Shown here piece by piece: positions 44,523-53,065 of a stretch of 64,000 nucleotides of DNA. The DNA comes from Crocinitomicaceae bacterium (GTDB lineage Bacteria; Bacteroidota; Bacteroidia; Flavobacteriales_D; Crocinitomicaceae). A program made the position numbers and the translations under genes. Where the stretch lies: contig PAQM01000027.1 of the NCBI GenBank assembly GCA_002709305.1, forward strand, positions 100,731 to 164,730, written 5' to 3'. Numbering within the stretch: the first letter of the stretch is position 1; each line of letters begins with the position of its first letter. The notes beneath the pieces were generated by a model. The model was not told where the DNA came from. It did no database searches and was given only the letters and a program-made list of their open reading frames with translations.

Positions 44523-45630
44523 ATCAATTCACATAGTCACTTTAGATGTTCCGCTTCCGATTAATTATGGTGGAGCAATTGATATGTTTTACAGGATTAA
44601 AGCATTAAAAAAAATAGGATTTAAAATCACATTACATTGTTTTGAATATGGTAGAGGGAAACAAGATGAACTAAAAAAATACGCTGAAAAAGTCATCTAT
44701 TATAAAAGAAAGAAAAATGTTTTTCACCTGTTTAGCACAACACCCTTTATTATTAAATCAAGAAGTAGCCAAAAATTATTATCCAATTTATGTTGTGATG
44801 ACTCTCCTGTTTTATTTGAAGGTATTCACACCACCTCTTTTATAGATAATCATAATTTAAAAAATAGAATTAAAATTGTGAGATGCCACAATATAGAACA
44901 CGATTATTACAAAGCACTTAGCAAAAGAGAATCAGGAATAAAATCATTGTTTTATTATTTTGAAGCAAAAAAACTTTTAAAATATAATTCAAAACTGTCA
45001 AATGCTTCAGCACTATTAGCTATCCAAAATAAAGATCTAGAATACTTTAAGAAAATTAATGTGAATACTATTTTACTTCCTGCCTCTATGCCGGTATTCA
45101 AAACAAACAATAAAGATTATTTAAAAAACTATATCCTATTTCACGGAAACCTTTCTGTTTCTGAAAATGATGAAGCAGCCAGATGGCTAATTGAAAATGT
45201 TTGTTCTAAAATGGATAGAATAAACTTTAAATTTGCAGGCAGTAAACCAACTAAAAAACTTAAACTACTTTGTGATAAAAATAGAATTGAGCTAATTGAA
45301 TCTCCAAATCAAAAAGAAATGAATGTGCTTATTTCCGAGGCAAGTATTCATATTCTATACACCAATCAAAATACTGGTGTAAAATTAAAGCTCTTATATG
45401 TGTTGCTCTCTAATGGTATTGTAATAGCAAATCCTTCAATGGTTGATGGGACAGATCTAAAAAAATATTGTTGTCTAGCAAAAAAACCTGAAGACTATAT
45501 TCGATTAATCAAAGAGCACTTAAAAAAACCCTATGATAAGAAAGAAATTATAGCAAGACAAAAAGAATTATTAAAAGAATATGACACTCCTAAAAACTGT
45601 CAAATTATAACCGATTTATGTAATTATTAA
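44515..45630 (+). CDS. Glycosyltransferase family protein
   Basis: The 371-residue protein begins with GTG at 44515, inside the last codons of the preceding gene; this start gives SKSIHIVTLDVPLPINYGGAIDMFY, a usual N-terminal glycosyltransferase strand-loop. A C-terminal segment has NYILFHGNLSVSENDEAARWL and LKLLYVLLSNGIVIANPS, again like a GT-B fold. Its specificity is unknown. The overlap indicates the pair is translated together and probably acts on the same glycan. Confidence 0.8.
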   Translation: MSKSIHIVTLDVPLPINYGGAIDMFYRIKALKKIGFKITLHCFEYGRGKQDELKKYAEKVIYYKRKKNVFHLFSTTPFIIKSRSSQKLLSNLCCDDSPVLFEGIHTTSFIDNHNLKNRIKIVRCHNIEHDYYKALSKRESGIKSLFYYFEAKKLLKYNSKLSNASALLAIQNKDLEYFKKINVNTILLPASMPVFKTNNKDYLKNYILFHGNLSVSENDEAARWLIENVCSKMDRINFKFAGSKPTKKLKLLCDKNRIELIESPNQKEMNVLISEASIHILYTNQNTGVKLKLLYVLLSNGIVIANPSMVDGTDLKKYCCLAKKPEDYIRLIKEHLKKPYDKKEIIARQKELLKEYDTPKNCQIITDLCNY

Positions 45631-45657
45631 ATCAATAATCATACTTAAAAAATATGC

Positions 45658-45665
45658 TAACTTTG
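45658..45665 (+). promoter_or_regulatory. -7 promoter box TAACTTTG for asd
   Basis: TAACTTTG is a full TAnnTTTG match ending 26 nt before the asd ATG at 45692. The -33 element is not clear. Confidence 0.4.
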
Positions 45666-45691
45666 AAAACTAACATTTATAATCTGATTCT

Positions 45692-46687
45692 ATGAGAATA
45701 GCTCTTATTGGCGCAACAGGTATGGTAGGCGGAATAATGCTTAAGGTTTTGGAGGAGATGAAGTTTGATTATAGTGAAATAATCCTTGTCGCATCAAAGA
45801 ATTCTATAGGGAAAGAAGTAGATTTTGATGGTGCTACACATAAAATTATTAGCATACAAGATGCGGTTAATTTAGCCCCTGATATTGCTCTTTTTTCTGC
45901 AGGTGGTAGTACATCACAAAAATGGGCTCCAGAATTCGCAAAAGTCAATACAGTCGTTATTGATAATTCCTCTTATTGGAGAATGGATGAAAATATAAAA
46001 CTTATCGTTCCAGAAATTAATGGTGATTCTTTAACCCAAAATGACAAAATTATTGCAAATCCAAATTGTAGCACAATCCAATTAGTTCTTGCAATGAAGC
46101 CCCTTCATGAAAAATATAAAATAAAACGTGTTGTGTTATCTACATACCAATCAGTCACTGGCACAGGAGTTAAGGCTTATACACAGCTAGAAAATGAAAG
46201 ATCTGGTTTAATTGGAGAAATGGCTTATCCTTATAAAATTGATCAAAATTGTATTCCCCACTGTGATGAGTTTACAGAAAATGGATATACAAAAGAAGAA
46301 ATGAAGCTTACTAACGAAACAAAAAAAATACTTGATCCAAACATCAATGTTAGTGCAACCGCTGTTAGAGTTCCCGTAATTGGAGGTCACTCTGAAGCCG
46401 TTAATATAGAATTTGAAAAAGATTTTGAGTTGAGCGAAGTAAGAATGTTATTACAAGGACAAGAAGGTGTTACACTAAAGGATGACCCTACGACAAACAC
46501 TTATCCTATGCCATTATATGCTCAAGGAAAAAACGATGTTTTTGTGGGAAGAATAAGAAGAGATGAATCACAAGAAAAAACACTAAATATGTGGATTGTC
46601 TCTGACAATTTACGGAAAGGTGCAGCAACAAATGCTGTTCAAATTGCTCAATTATTAATAAAGAAAGAATTCTTTAAGACGTGTTAA
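45692..46687 (+). CDS. asd: Aspartate-semialdehyde dehydrogenase
   Basis: Asd reduces aspartyl phosphate to aspartate semialdehyde, the branch point to lysine/diaminopimelate, threonine and methionine. The 331-residue protein has the NADP-binding ALIGATGMVGGIML, DNSSYWRMDENIKLIVPEIN, the catalytic Cys126 in ANPNCSTIQ, and VLSTYQSVTGTG. The RVPVIGGHSEAVNIEF segment near residue 228 is typical. An AT-rich inverted repeat follows the gene. Confidence 0.97.
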   Translation: MRIALIGATGMVGGIMLKVLEEMKFDYSEIILVASKNSIGKEVDFDGATHKIISIQDAVNLAPDIALFSAGGSTSQKWAPEFAKVNTVVIDNSSYWRMDENIKLIVPEINGDSLTQNDKIIANPNCSTIQLVLAMKPLHEKYKIKRVVLSTYQSVTGTGVKAYTQLENERSGLIGEMAYPYKIDQNCIPHCDEFTENGYTKEEMKLTNETKKILDPNINVSATAVRVPVIGGHSEAVNIEFEKDFELSEVRMLLQGQEGVTLKDDPTTNTYPMPLYAQGKNDVFVGRIRRDESQEKTLNMWIVSDNLRKGAATNAVQIAQLLIKKEFFKTC

Positions 46688-46708
46688 CAATGTCTAAGCT
46701 AAAATTGA

Positions 46709-46735
46709 ATAACGTTAGTTTAGAAGCAACGTTAT
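46709..46735. repeat. 8-bp inverted repeat between asd and a small membrane gene
   Basis: ATAACGTT (46709-46716) and AACGTTAT (46728-46735) form a perfect 8-bp inverted repeat with an 11-nt spacer, in the 59-nt gap after asd. It could be a weak hairpin or a dimeric regulator site for the gene at 46747. Confidence 0.3.
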
Positions 46736-46746
46736 AGTTAATACAA

Positions 46747-47031
46747 ATGGTTGAAAAGATTTATAAAACCACTTTTTGGATTTTCACAATTGAATCAATA
46801 ATTATTATAGTTGGGATAAATTTAAATTTTATTGATTATGGAATTGATTTACAAACTCCATTAATGATTTTTGGAATTATCCTAGGGTTATTAATTAGTA
46901 CAATTATCTATTTTTTCATTAGAAAGTTCAATTCTAAATCAAAAGAAATTTTAGGGATTACAGCTTCAATTATTATGGCTTTCTTATGCTTCTATTATGT
47001 ATTAGAAGATCATTTTAAAATTATATATTAA
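46747..47031 (+). CDS. Small three-helix membrane protein
   Basis: The 94-residue protein has hydrophobic segments near residues 8-27, 38-60 and 70-88 with short polar loops (RKFNSKSKE between the second and third). No family is recognised. It lies between asd and a convergent SIMPL-domain gene. Its coding status rests on a clean ATG, membrane-type composition and a supported gap; moderate confidence only. Confidence 0.5.
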   Translation: MVEKIYKTTFWIFTIESIIIIVGINLNFIDYGIDLQTPLMIFGIILGLLISTIIYFFIRKFNSKSKEILGITASIIMAFLCFYYVLEDHFKIIY

Positions 47032-47090
47032 TTTGATGAACGAACTAAAAAGTGGAGTCCAAAGGAGCAAATCTCCGCTAATTACATTTA

Positions 47091-47822
47091 TTAATTTACT
47101 TTATAAACCAATTTCATAGTAATTGATGCTGTTTTTTCTTTAGAGCTAGTGTTAAAAGTACCTCCCCAAGAATAATTTTCCTTTGAATTTTGACCTGTAA
47201 TTTGGAAAACTCCCATTTTTGCTGATTCTAATTTACCTAAACTTCCACCAGAAAATTTTGCTATATTTTCAGCTCTTATCCTAGCGTCTTCTGTAGCTTT
47301 AGAGATCATCTCTACCTTTAGATTGGCTAATTTAGTATAGTAATATCTAGGTGGTTCTGAATAAACCTCAACTCCTTTTTTCAGTAACTCTGTAACTTCT
47401 CGAGATATTTTTTCAACCTTATTTACATCCTTCGATTCAATCTGTATAGATTGTGTTAATTCATAACCTATAAAATTATCTCCAATATAATCTCCTTTCG
47501 GAGAATAAACAGCCTTGTTTCTTTTTGAAGTTTTTACTGCACTGTAAACTATTACATTTTTATTAATTCCCTTTTTTATAATATATTCATCTACAATAGA
47601 TCTATTTTTTTTTAATTTTCTAAATGCCTCTTTTAAATCATTATCTAAAGCACCAAACCTGCCTTCCCAAACTATAAGGTCAGAAGAAAAATCTGCCTTA
47701 CCTAGTCCTGTAACTTGAATTTTACCATCTACATGGTTTTTAGACTTATATGCTTTCCCTAAAAAAATTGACGACAAAACAATCGCTAATCCAAATATTA
47801 TTGCACTTATATACTTTTTCAT
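47091..47822 (-). CDS. SIMPL-domain (DUF541) periplasmic protein
   Basis: The 243-residue protein has a signal/anchor segment (residues 4-22) and the SIMPL (DUF541) pattern: a GLGKADFSSDLIVWEG strand, YVYSAVKTSKR-like elements (VIVYSAVKTSKRN), and ATEDARIRAENIAKFSGGSLGKL, a hallmark of the domain. It is the last gene of a three-gene run (DUF6495-like, PH-domain, SIMPL) with spacers of 12 and 3 nt. Such proteins sit in the periplasm or outer membrane; the exact role is unknown. Confidence 0.85.
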   Translation of the reverse strand: MKKYISAIIFGLAIVLSSIFLGKAYKSKNHVDGKIQVTGLGKADFSSDLIVWEGRFGALDNDLKEAFRKLKKNRSIVDEYIIKKGINKNVIVYSAVKTSKRNKAVYSPKGDYIGDNFIGYELTQSIQIESKDVNKVEKISREVTELLKKGVEVYSEPPRYYYTKLANLKVEMISKATEDARIRAENIAKFSGGSLGKLESAKMGVFQITGQNSKENYSWGGTFNTSSKEKTASITMKLVYKVN

Positions 47823-47825
47823 TTT

Positions 47826-48254
47826 TTATTCTATTATTATTTGATTATTAATTTCTAATATTTTATCAATAAAAGATTTATTTGTTCTAGGAGAAATATA
47901 AACCTCTTTATGTTTATCATACTTTATTATTAGTCCTTTTCTTGATGTTGCAACCTTAACACCCACCCAAAGAGTTTTATCTTTTATGATTTTATTAATT
48001 CTGTTTATATCTATCGCTCTCTTTATCGGTCCGCATTTATAAATGAACTTTTCTTTGGTTAACTCATAATTCGTGCCAAAATATATCCAGAACACAAAAA
48101 CAAGTATAAGAGTATGAATTAAAAAAAAATATATAAATTGATCTGTAATTTCTTTATTATAAATATACATCATTATAAGTGGGAAAATTAAGACTAGAGT
48201 TAAACAAAATAATATAGTTCCAAAAAATAAATCTATTCTACTTTTAAACTTCAT
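47826..48254 (-). CDS. PH-domain-like membrane protein
   Basis: The 142-residue protein has two N-terminal membrane helices (residues ~10-30 and 38-58) followed by a soluble bacterial PH-like domain. That domain shows NYELTKEKFIYKCGPIKRAIDINRINKI and a GLIIKYDKHKEVYISPRTNK repeat of strands. It resembles the YdbS/bPH family, whose members often form membrane-associated pairs. It starts 12 nt after the upstream gene and is 3 nt from the SIMPL gene. Confidence 0.75.
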   Translation of the reverse strand: MKFKSRIDLFFGTILFCLTLVLIFPLIMMYIYNKEITDQFIYFFLIHTLILVFVFWIYFGTNYELTKEKFIYKCGPIKRAIDINRINKIIKDKTLWVGVKVATSRKGLIIKYDKHKEVYISPRTNKSFIDKILEINNQIIIE

Positions 48255-48266
48255 TAAATGACTTTT

Positions 48267-48734
48267 TTAAATTGATTTAGAAAGTAGCTCCCAAAATTCT
48301 TTTGTTGAATTTACACATCCTCCCTCTATCATTTCATGTATTTCCATTTCTCTTTCTTTTGTATAATCCTTGTCTTTTTTAAAATATGTTATCTGATGTG
48401 AATAATTTACAATTGATTTTTGAATCAATTCAGGTGTAGAAAAATTAACTTGTTCTCCTGATTTTCTATTTAAAGAAATAAGATTGATTTTTTCTTTATT
48501 AAACTTAAAAATTAAAAAAGAAGTTTCACTTCTATGTTCTAAATATTCTATCTTTTGATATACCTTCTGAAGAATAGTGTCAGAAAAAACTCCAACAAGA
48601 CTTTTTGCCTTAGATTTGTCTGTTTTATTTATTTCGCGCCACTCTTTATCATGAAATCCATTTACAATTAAAAATTGTTTTAATTCATCTTCAAAAAACT
48701 TTAATTCCTCAGTAGTAAGCAAACGATATTTCAT
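48267..48734 (-). CDS. DUF6495-like protein
   Basis: The 155-residue soluble protein begins MKYRLLTTEELKFFEDELKQ and has FLIVNGFHDKEWREI and KIEYLEHRSETSFLIFKF, which match the small DUF6495 family of Bacteroidota as I remember it. No catalytic motif is evident. Its ATG lies 4 nt after an exact TAnnTTTG box, so it may be transcribed without a leader. It heads the unit with the PH-like and SIMPL genes. Confidence 0.7.
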   Translation of the reverse strand: MKYRLLTTEELKFFEDELKQFLIVNGFHDKEWREINKTDKSKAKSLVGVFSDTILQKVYQKIEYLEHRSETSFLIFKFNKEKINLISLNRKSGEQVNFSTPELIQKSIVNYSHQITYFKKDKDYTKEREMEIHEMIEGGCVNSTKEFWELLSKSI

Positions 48735-48738
48735 AAGA

Positions 48739-48746
48739 CAAAATTA
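48739..48746 (-). promoter_or_regulatory. -7 promoter box TAATTTTG, 4 nt before a start codon
   Basis: On the minus strand TAATTTTG is followed by TCTT and the ATG at 48734. The predicted transcription start coincides with the ATG, as for the glycosyltransferase at 43401 and uvrC. Confidence 0.4.
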
Positions 48747-48785
48747 AGAATACTTCAATAGTATTTAAAATATTATTTTTATGTC

Positions 48786-49940
48786 ATGAAAGGGAAAAAA
48801 GGTGTTGCAATTTTAGGGTCAACAGGCTCAATTGGTACACAGGCTTTAGAAGTAATTGATACAAATCCAAATGATTTTGATCTACAAGTAATAACAGCCA
48901 ACAAAAATGCTGATCTACTTATAAATCAAGCTATAAAGTTTAGACCAAATAATGTTGTTATAGTCGACGAGAGTCTCTACAATAAAGTACAAGACGCTCT
49001 TTTTCAATATGACATTCATGTTTATACTGGCGAAGAGTCTCTATTAGATGTTGTATGTGGAGAGGATATTGACATAGTACTAACCGCAATGGTTGGTTGC
49101 GCAGGACTAAAACCAACTCTTTCTGCTATCAAAGCAAAAAAAAACATTGCACTCGCAAACAAAGAAACTCTTGTTGTTGCAGGTGAGATAATAACAAAGG
49201 AAGCTAGAAATAATGGTGTTAATATTTACCCTGTAGATTCTGAGCACTCAGCAATTTTTCAATGTATCGTAGGTGAATTTCATAATAAAATTGAAAAAAT
49301 ATATCTCACTGCATCTGGTGGTCCATTTAGAGGTTTTAACAAAGATGATTTAAGCAGAGTAACTACTGAACAGGCATTAAAGCATCCTAATTGGGAAATG
49401 GGGCAGAAAATAACGATTGATTCTGCAACACTAATGAATAAAGGCCTTGAGGTTATCGAAGCTAAATGGTTGTTTAATTTAAGACCGGAACAAATTGAAG
49501 TGATTGTTCATCCTCAATCAATCATTCACTCAATCGTACAATTTGAAGATGGCAGTATGAAAGCACAACTAGGTCTTCCCGACATGAAACTACCTATACA
49601 ATATGCTCTTACATACCCTAATCGCATAAAATCAAATTTCGAAAGATTTAATTTTATAGATTACCCTAAGTTAACATTCGAAAGGCCTGATGAGAAAACA
49701 TTTAACAACCTAAAATTAGCATTTGATGTTTTGAAAACTGGTGGCACTTCGGCTTGCACATTAAATGCAGCAAACGAGGTTGCTGTAGATGCCTTTTTAA
49801 AGAAAAGAATATCATTTCTAGATATCTCTAAAATAAATAGTCAAACATTAGAGAAGGTAGAAATAATTAAAAATCCTTCACTTGAAGATTACATAATGAT
49901 TGACAAAGAATCAAGAAAAGTTGCTGAAGAGTTAATCTAG
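48786..49940 (+). CDS. dxr: 1-deoxy-D-xylulose 5-phosphate reductoisomerase
   Basis: Dxr (IspC) rearranges and reduces DXP to methylerythritol phosphate, the first committed MEP step. The 384-residue protein has the NADPH-binding ILGSTGSIGTQALEVI, VDSEHSAIFQCIVG with the metal-binding Asp/Glu, KMTIDSATLMNKGLEVIEA-like (KITIDSATLMNKGLEVIEAK) and VHPQSIIHSIVQFEDGS. Length is typical. It converges on the C1 protease gene with a 9-nt antisense overlap. IspD is encoded at 6625-7287. Confidence 0.97.
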   Translation: MKGKKGVAILGSTGSIGTQALEVIDTNPNDFDLQVITANKNADLLINQAIKFRPNNVVIVDESLYNKVQDALFQYDIHVYTGEESLLDVVCGEDIDIVLTAMVGCAGLKPTLSAIKAKKNIALANKETLVVAGEIITKEARNNGVNIYPVDSEHSAIFQCIVGEFHNKIEKIYLTASGGPFRGFNKDDLSRVTTEQALKHPNWEMGQKITIDSATLMNKGLEVIEAKWLFNLRPEQIEVIVHPQSIIHSIVQFEDGSMKAQLGLPDMKLPIQYALTYPNRIKSNFERFNFIDYPKLTFERPDEKTFNNLKLAFDVLKTGGTSACTLNAANEVAVDAFLKKRISFLDISKINSQTLEKVEIIKNPSLEDYIMIDKESRKVAEELI

Positions 49941-51152
49941 ATTTAATTTTTTCTTCATCGATTTAGATAAACCATCTTTGTGAAGGTAGATATTAATTGT
50001 CTTCCACTTAAAGTAACTTTCCGAAACATAGAGAAACCCTTCTGGATAATTCGCTGTACCCCAAGAATTTTTAACTAAAAAGTAACGCTTATCATTTTGG
50101 TCCTTATAAAGCCCAACTATATGCATTCCGTGATCATCTGTAGTTGTTTTATTTTCATAGCCTTCTTGTCTAATTTCAGGTGTAACATCAATCTCTTCAA
50201 CCGGTGACATAAATGCATTTGATTTTTTTTCAGATCCTGCATCTGAAAAGTTTTTATTATCTCTACCGGAAACAGATATTGTTTCAGGATCTTTTGGATT
50301 AATTGCCAAACCATTAGAAAAACTAAAGCCTTTTTCAGAAACATCAGCTCCCCATGCTAAAGAATATCCATTCTTTAGAGCGTAAACACAAACTTCCATT
50401 AAGTCATTAAGCTCAACATTATAACTTTTACCCCATGCCCAATTATCTGGAATAGCAAGCATACATTCTTCATTTACTTCATGATTAGTGAAAGATGTTA
50501 AAGAAACATAATCATCCATATTTAATCCTATTTTAGTAGCGTACGATTTTGGCGTATATTTTTTTCCTTCTAATTCAAATTCAGAAATGTCATCACCTAA
50601 GTAAGAATCTAAAATTCCATTTAAAGCATTCTTCCATGCCGGAGTCAAAGATTTAACATTACGGTTATTCAAATGCCCAAGTAGACCTTGAATTGCACCA
50701 TCCAATAAACTAAACATTTCGCTGTGGTTATGTCTATCTGAACCATAATTTAATCCGGAATATACTTTTAGTGGAACAATTCCATAATTTCTAATTACAT
50801 ATGGTATATCATGGAAGGCTCCCCCCTCAGAAAAATTAATTTTACCGTCCATTCGAATATATTTCTCAGCCTTGCTCTCATATGCTTTTCTTACTATATA
50901 CATCTCAGACAATAACTCTGGATCCAAATTGCCTTTACGTATTAATTCAGATTCAAAAAAAGATAGCGCTGAAAAACTCCAACAAGTTCCTGTATATCCT
51001 TGACTCTGAACAGGCGTGGCATCTAAATGAACAACTTTTTTAAACTCATAACTACTCTCCTTTGAGTTTTTTTTAGGCTCAGAATAACCAAACTGAGAGA
51101 AAGTACAGAATGTAATACCGATACAGAATAATATATTTATTGTTTTTTTCAT
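49932..51152 (-). CDS. Secreted C1-family cysteine protease (bleomycin hydrolase-like)
   Basis: The frame extends to 51194, but the ATG at 51152 gives a signal peptide (MKKTINILFCIGITFCTFSQ) and 406 residues. The papain-type active site is intact: the oxyanion Gln and nucleophile Cys57 in QSQGYTGTCWSFSA, His in DDHGMHIVGLY and Asn in KNSWGTANYPEGF. Large insertions between Cys and His resemble the C1B (PepC/bleomycin hydrolase) branch. It is exported, so it likely acts on envelope or extracellular peptides. It lies 26 nt after the HU-CCDC81/SPOR gene and converges on dxr with a 9-nt overlap. Confidence 0.88.
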   Translation of the reverse strand: MKKTINILFCIGITFCTFSQFGYSEPKKNSKESSYEFKKVVHLDATPVQSQGYTGTCWSFSALSFFESELIRKGNLDPELLSEMYIVRKAYESKAEKYIRMDGKINFSEGGAFHDIPYVIRNYGIVPLKVYSGLNYGSDRHNHSEMFSLLDGAIQGLLGHLNNRNVKSLTPAWKNALNGILDSYLGDDISEFELEGKKYTPKSYATKIGLNMDDYVSLTSFTNHEVNEECMLAIPDNWAWGKSYNVELNDLMEVCVYALKNGYSLAWGADVSEKGFSFSNGLAINPKDPETISVSGRDNKNFSDAGSEKKSNAFMSPVEEIDVTPEIRQEGYENKTTTDDHGMHIVGLYKDQNDKRYFLVKNSWGTANYPEGFLYVSESYFKWKTINIYLHKDGLSKSMKKKLNLD

Positions 51153-51178
51153 TATTAATAATTTATTTAATATTCTAA

Positions 51179-52303
51179 TTATTTTAACACCCAACCTTTA
51201 AAACCTAACTCTTTAGATTTTATTCGAATTTTAAGTATCTCTGCCTTAGAGCTAGATGATCCCGAAGAGACTCGACTTAGACCGTTGTGAACATCAACAA
51301 TCCTTCCCTCCATGCCGAGTGATTTCAATTTTGAAACTAAATTTACTGCATTAGATTCATTACGAAAGCATCCTACAATAAAATACATCTCTTTAGTTCT
51401 ATCTATATTCTTAGCCTCAGAAGTTGATGAAGTTTGCTTTGAGCTCTCTTTGTCAAGTAAAACAGGAATAATAATTTCATTATCATAATTATAATGATAA
51501 ACCTCCACTTCATTTGAAATCTCTTTTGCCTTTTCTTCTAACAATCTCGGGTCTAGTATGTCCCGCTTGTTAAATACTATTTCTTGACTTTGATATGATG
51601 GGGCCTCTGATTTATAAAAAGGATTAAAATCATTAAACGAAATCATCCCTGACTGAAGAACTTGAGTTTGGGTAGGAATCCAAAAAGAATAAAATGCAAT
51701 TGGCAAAAAACATGCTGCGGCTATATATTTCCAGACTTTTTTGTTTGATTTTTCCTTTGTATCTAAATTAATAACTCTATCTTCTTTTTCTTCTTTTTCT
51801 TTTGATTTACTATTAGAATCTTGTATTGAAAATATTGGTGTTGGAGATGTTTTAGTCTCTTTTAATACTTCTACTTTAGCTTCTTCCTCAATAAAGAATT
51901 TTATACTTTCTAACCCATAAGATTCTAATAATAAATTAAAAAACCGATCTTGTTCAAAACAAATTTTTTCTTCACTATTAAGGTATAAATAACCTACCTT
52001 TTTTATCTCTATTCTTTGTTTTTTTCTTAGTTTTTCTTGCCATTCTTTAACTTTACTTTTAACCTCAAACGAAGCAAGATCAAAAGGAATATTATTCACT
52101 GAAGAATATTCATTTATAAGGAGACCATCATTATTAATTAATTGTTTATTAAATAATAATTCTTTGCTCGGCGGAAATATCTTCATAGAATCATAATCAA
52201 TTCTTGCAGGTATTTTTTTTGAAACAAATCCGCCAAAAGAAGGTATTATCACACAACTTTGCTTTAGTAATAGCTCACCAATAAGATCTTCAATTGTAGA
52301 CAT
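51179..52303 (-). CDS. HU-CCDC81 and SPOR domain protein
   Basis: The 374-residue protein has an N-terminal pair of HU-CCDC81-type segments (MSTIEDLIGELLLKQSCVII and KVGYLYLNSEEKICFEQDRF, residues 1-130), typical of Bacteroidota. A charged linker follows, then one membrane helix (KKVWKYIAAACFLPIAFYSF, about residues 190-212) and a C-terminal SPOR domain (about 300-374; YFIVGCFRNESNAVNLVSKL). SPOR domains bind denuded peptidoglycan, so the protein spans the inner membrane from a cytoplasmic domain to the wall. It lies 33 nt after kdsB and shares its transcript. Confidence 0.88.
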   Translation of the reverse strand: MSTIEDLIGELLLKQSCVIIPSFGGFVSKKIPARIDYDSMKIFPPSKELLFNKQLINNDGLLINEYSSVNNIPFDLASFEVKSKVKEWQEKLRKKQRIEIKKVGYLYLNSEEKICFEQDRFFNLLLESYGLESIKFFIEEEAKVEVLKETKTSPTPIFSIQDSNSKSKEKEEKEDRVINLDTKEKSNKKVWKYIAAACFLPIAFYSFWIPTQTQVLQSGMISFNDFNPFYKSEAPSYQSQEIVFNKRDILDPRLLEEKAKEISNEVEVYHYNYDNEIIIPVLLDKESSKQTSSTSEAKNIDRTKEMYFIVGCFRNESNAVNLVSKLKSLGMEGRIVDVHNGLSRVSSGSSSSKAEILKIRIKSKELGFKGWVLK

Positions 52304-52336
52304 TAAAGCAAATTTAATGAAAAACGATGATTTAAA

Positions 52337-53065
52337 CTATAGGTCTTTTAAGACATTTTCAACATCTTCTGGAACATCAATGTTTTGAGACTCAATTGTT
52401 GTTTTAACAATTCGTATATCATATCCATTATAGAGCCATCTTAATTGCTCTAAAGATTCTATTTCTTCAAGAAGTGTTTTCTCAAGATTTATTAAATCAA
52501 GTAACGTATCTCTACGATACGCATAAACACCTATATGTCGATAAAAGTCATATTTTTCTAGAACAGATTTTTCTCCGTTTATAACATTGGGAATAAAGCT
52601 CCGGGAAAAGTAAAGTGCATTACTATTTTTATCTAAAACTATTTTTACTCTATTTGAATTTCTTTTTTCTTCATCGGAGTTACATCGAATTGCAAGAGTA
52701 GCAATAGAAACTTGTTCATCATTAAAAACATCGCATAATTGATCAAGTTGTCTATAATCTATAAGCGGTTCATCACCTTGAATATTAATTATTATATCTG
52801 CATCTATTTTAGATGAAACCTCTCCACACCTATCAGTCCCTGTATTATGTTTTTTGGATGTCATTTGAACATTCCCACCAAACCGGACAACTTCATCAAA
52901 AATTCTTTTATCATCAGTTGCAACAATTAAGTCTGAAAGATTTTTAGACTTTTTTGCTCCTTCATATACACGTTGAATCATGGACTTTCCTTTTAAACTC
53001 AATAAAGGTTTACCTGGAAATCTAGAAGAATTATATCGCGCAGGAATAATACCAACAATCTTCAT
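52337..53065 (-). CDS. kdsB: 3-deoxy-manno-octulosonate cytidylyltransferase
   Basis: KdsB activates Kdo as CMP-Kdo for lipopolysaccharide inner-core synthesis. The 242-residue protein has the nucleotidyl motif IIPARYNSSRFPGKPLL, TGTDRCGEV, NIQGDEPLID and HIGVYAYRRDTLL, all typical. Its ATG shares one base with the stop of the upstream TonB receptor (TAATG), so translation is coupled. The link between a TonB receptor and Kdo activation is positional only. Confidence 0.97.
   Translation of the reverse strand: MKIVGIIPARYNSSRFPGKPLLSLKGKSMIQRVYEGAKKSKNLSDLIVATDDKRIFDEVVRFGGNVQMTSKKHNTGTDRCGEVSSKIDADIIINIQGDEPLIDYRQLDQLCDVFNDEQVSIATLAIRCNSDEEKRNSNRVKIVLDKNSNALYFSRSFIPNVINGEKSVLEKYDFYRHIGVYAYRRDTLLDLINLEKTLLEEIESLEQLRWLYNGYDIRIVKTTIESQNIDVPEDVENVLKDL

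Noticed and set aside
47051..47079. Weak 7-bp hairpin (AGTGGAG with CTCCGCT) after the small membrane gene
   Set aside because: It contains a G-T pair, has a 15-nt loop and is not followed by a T run, so no terminator call is warranted.
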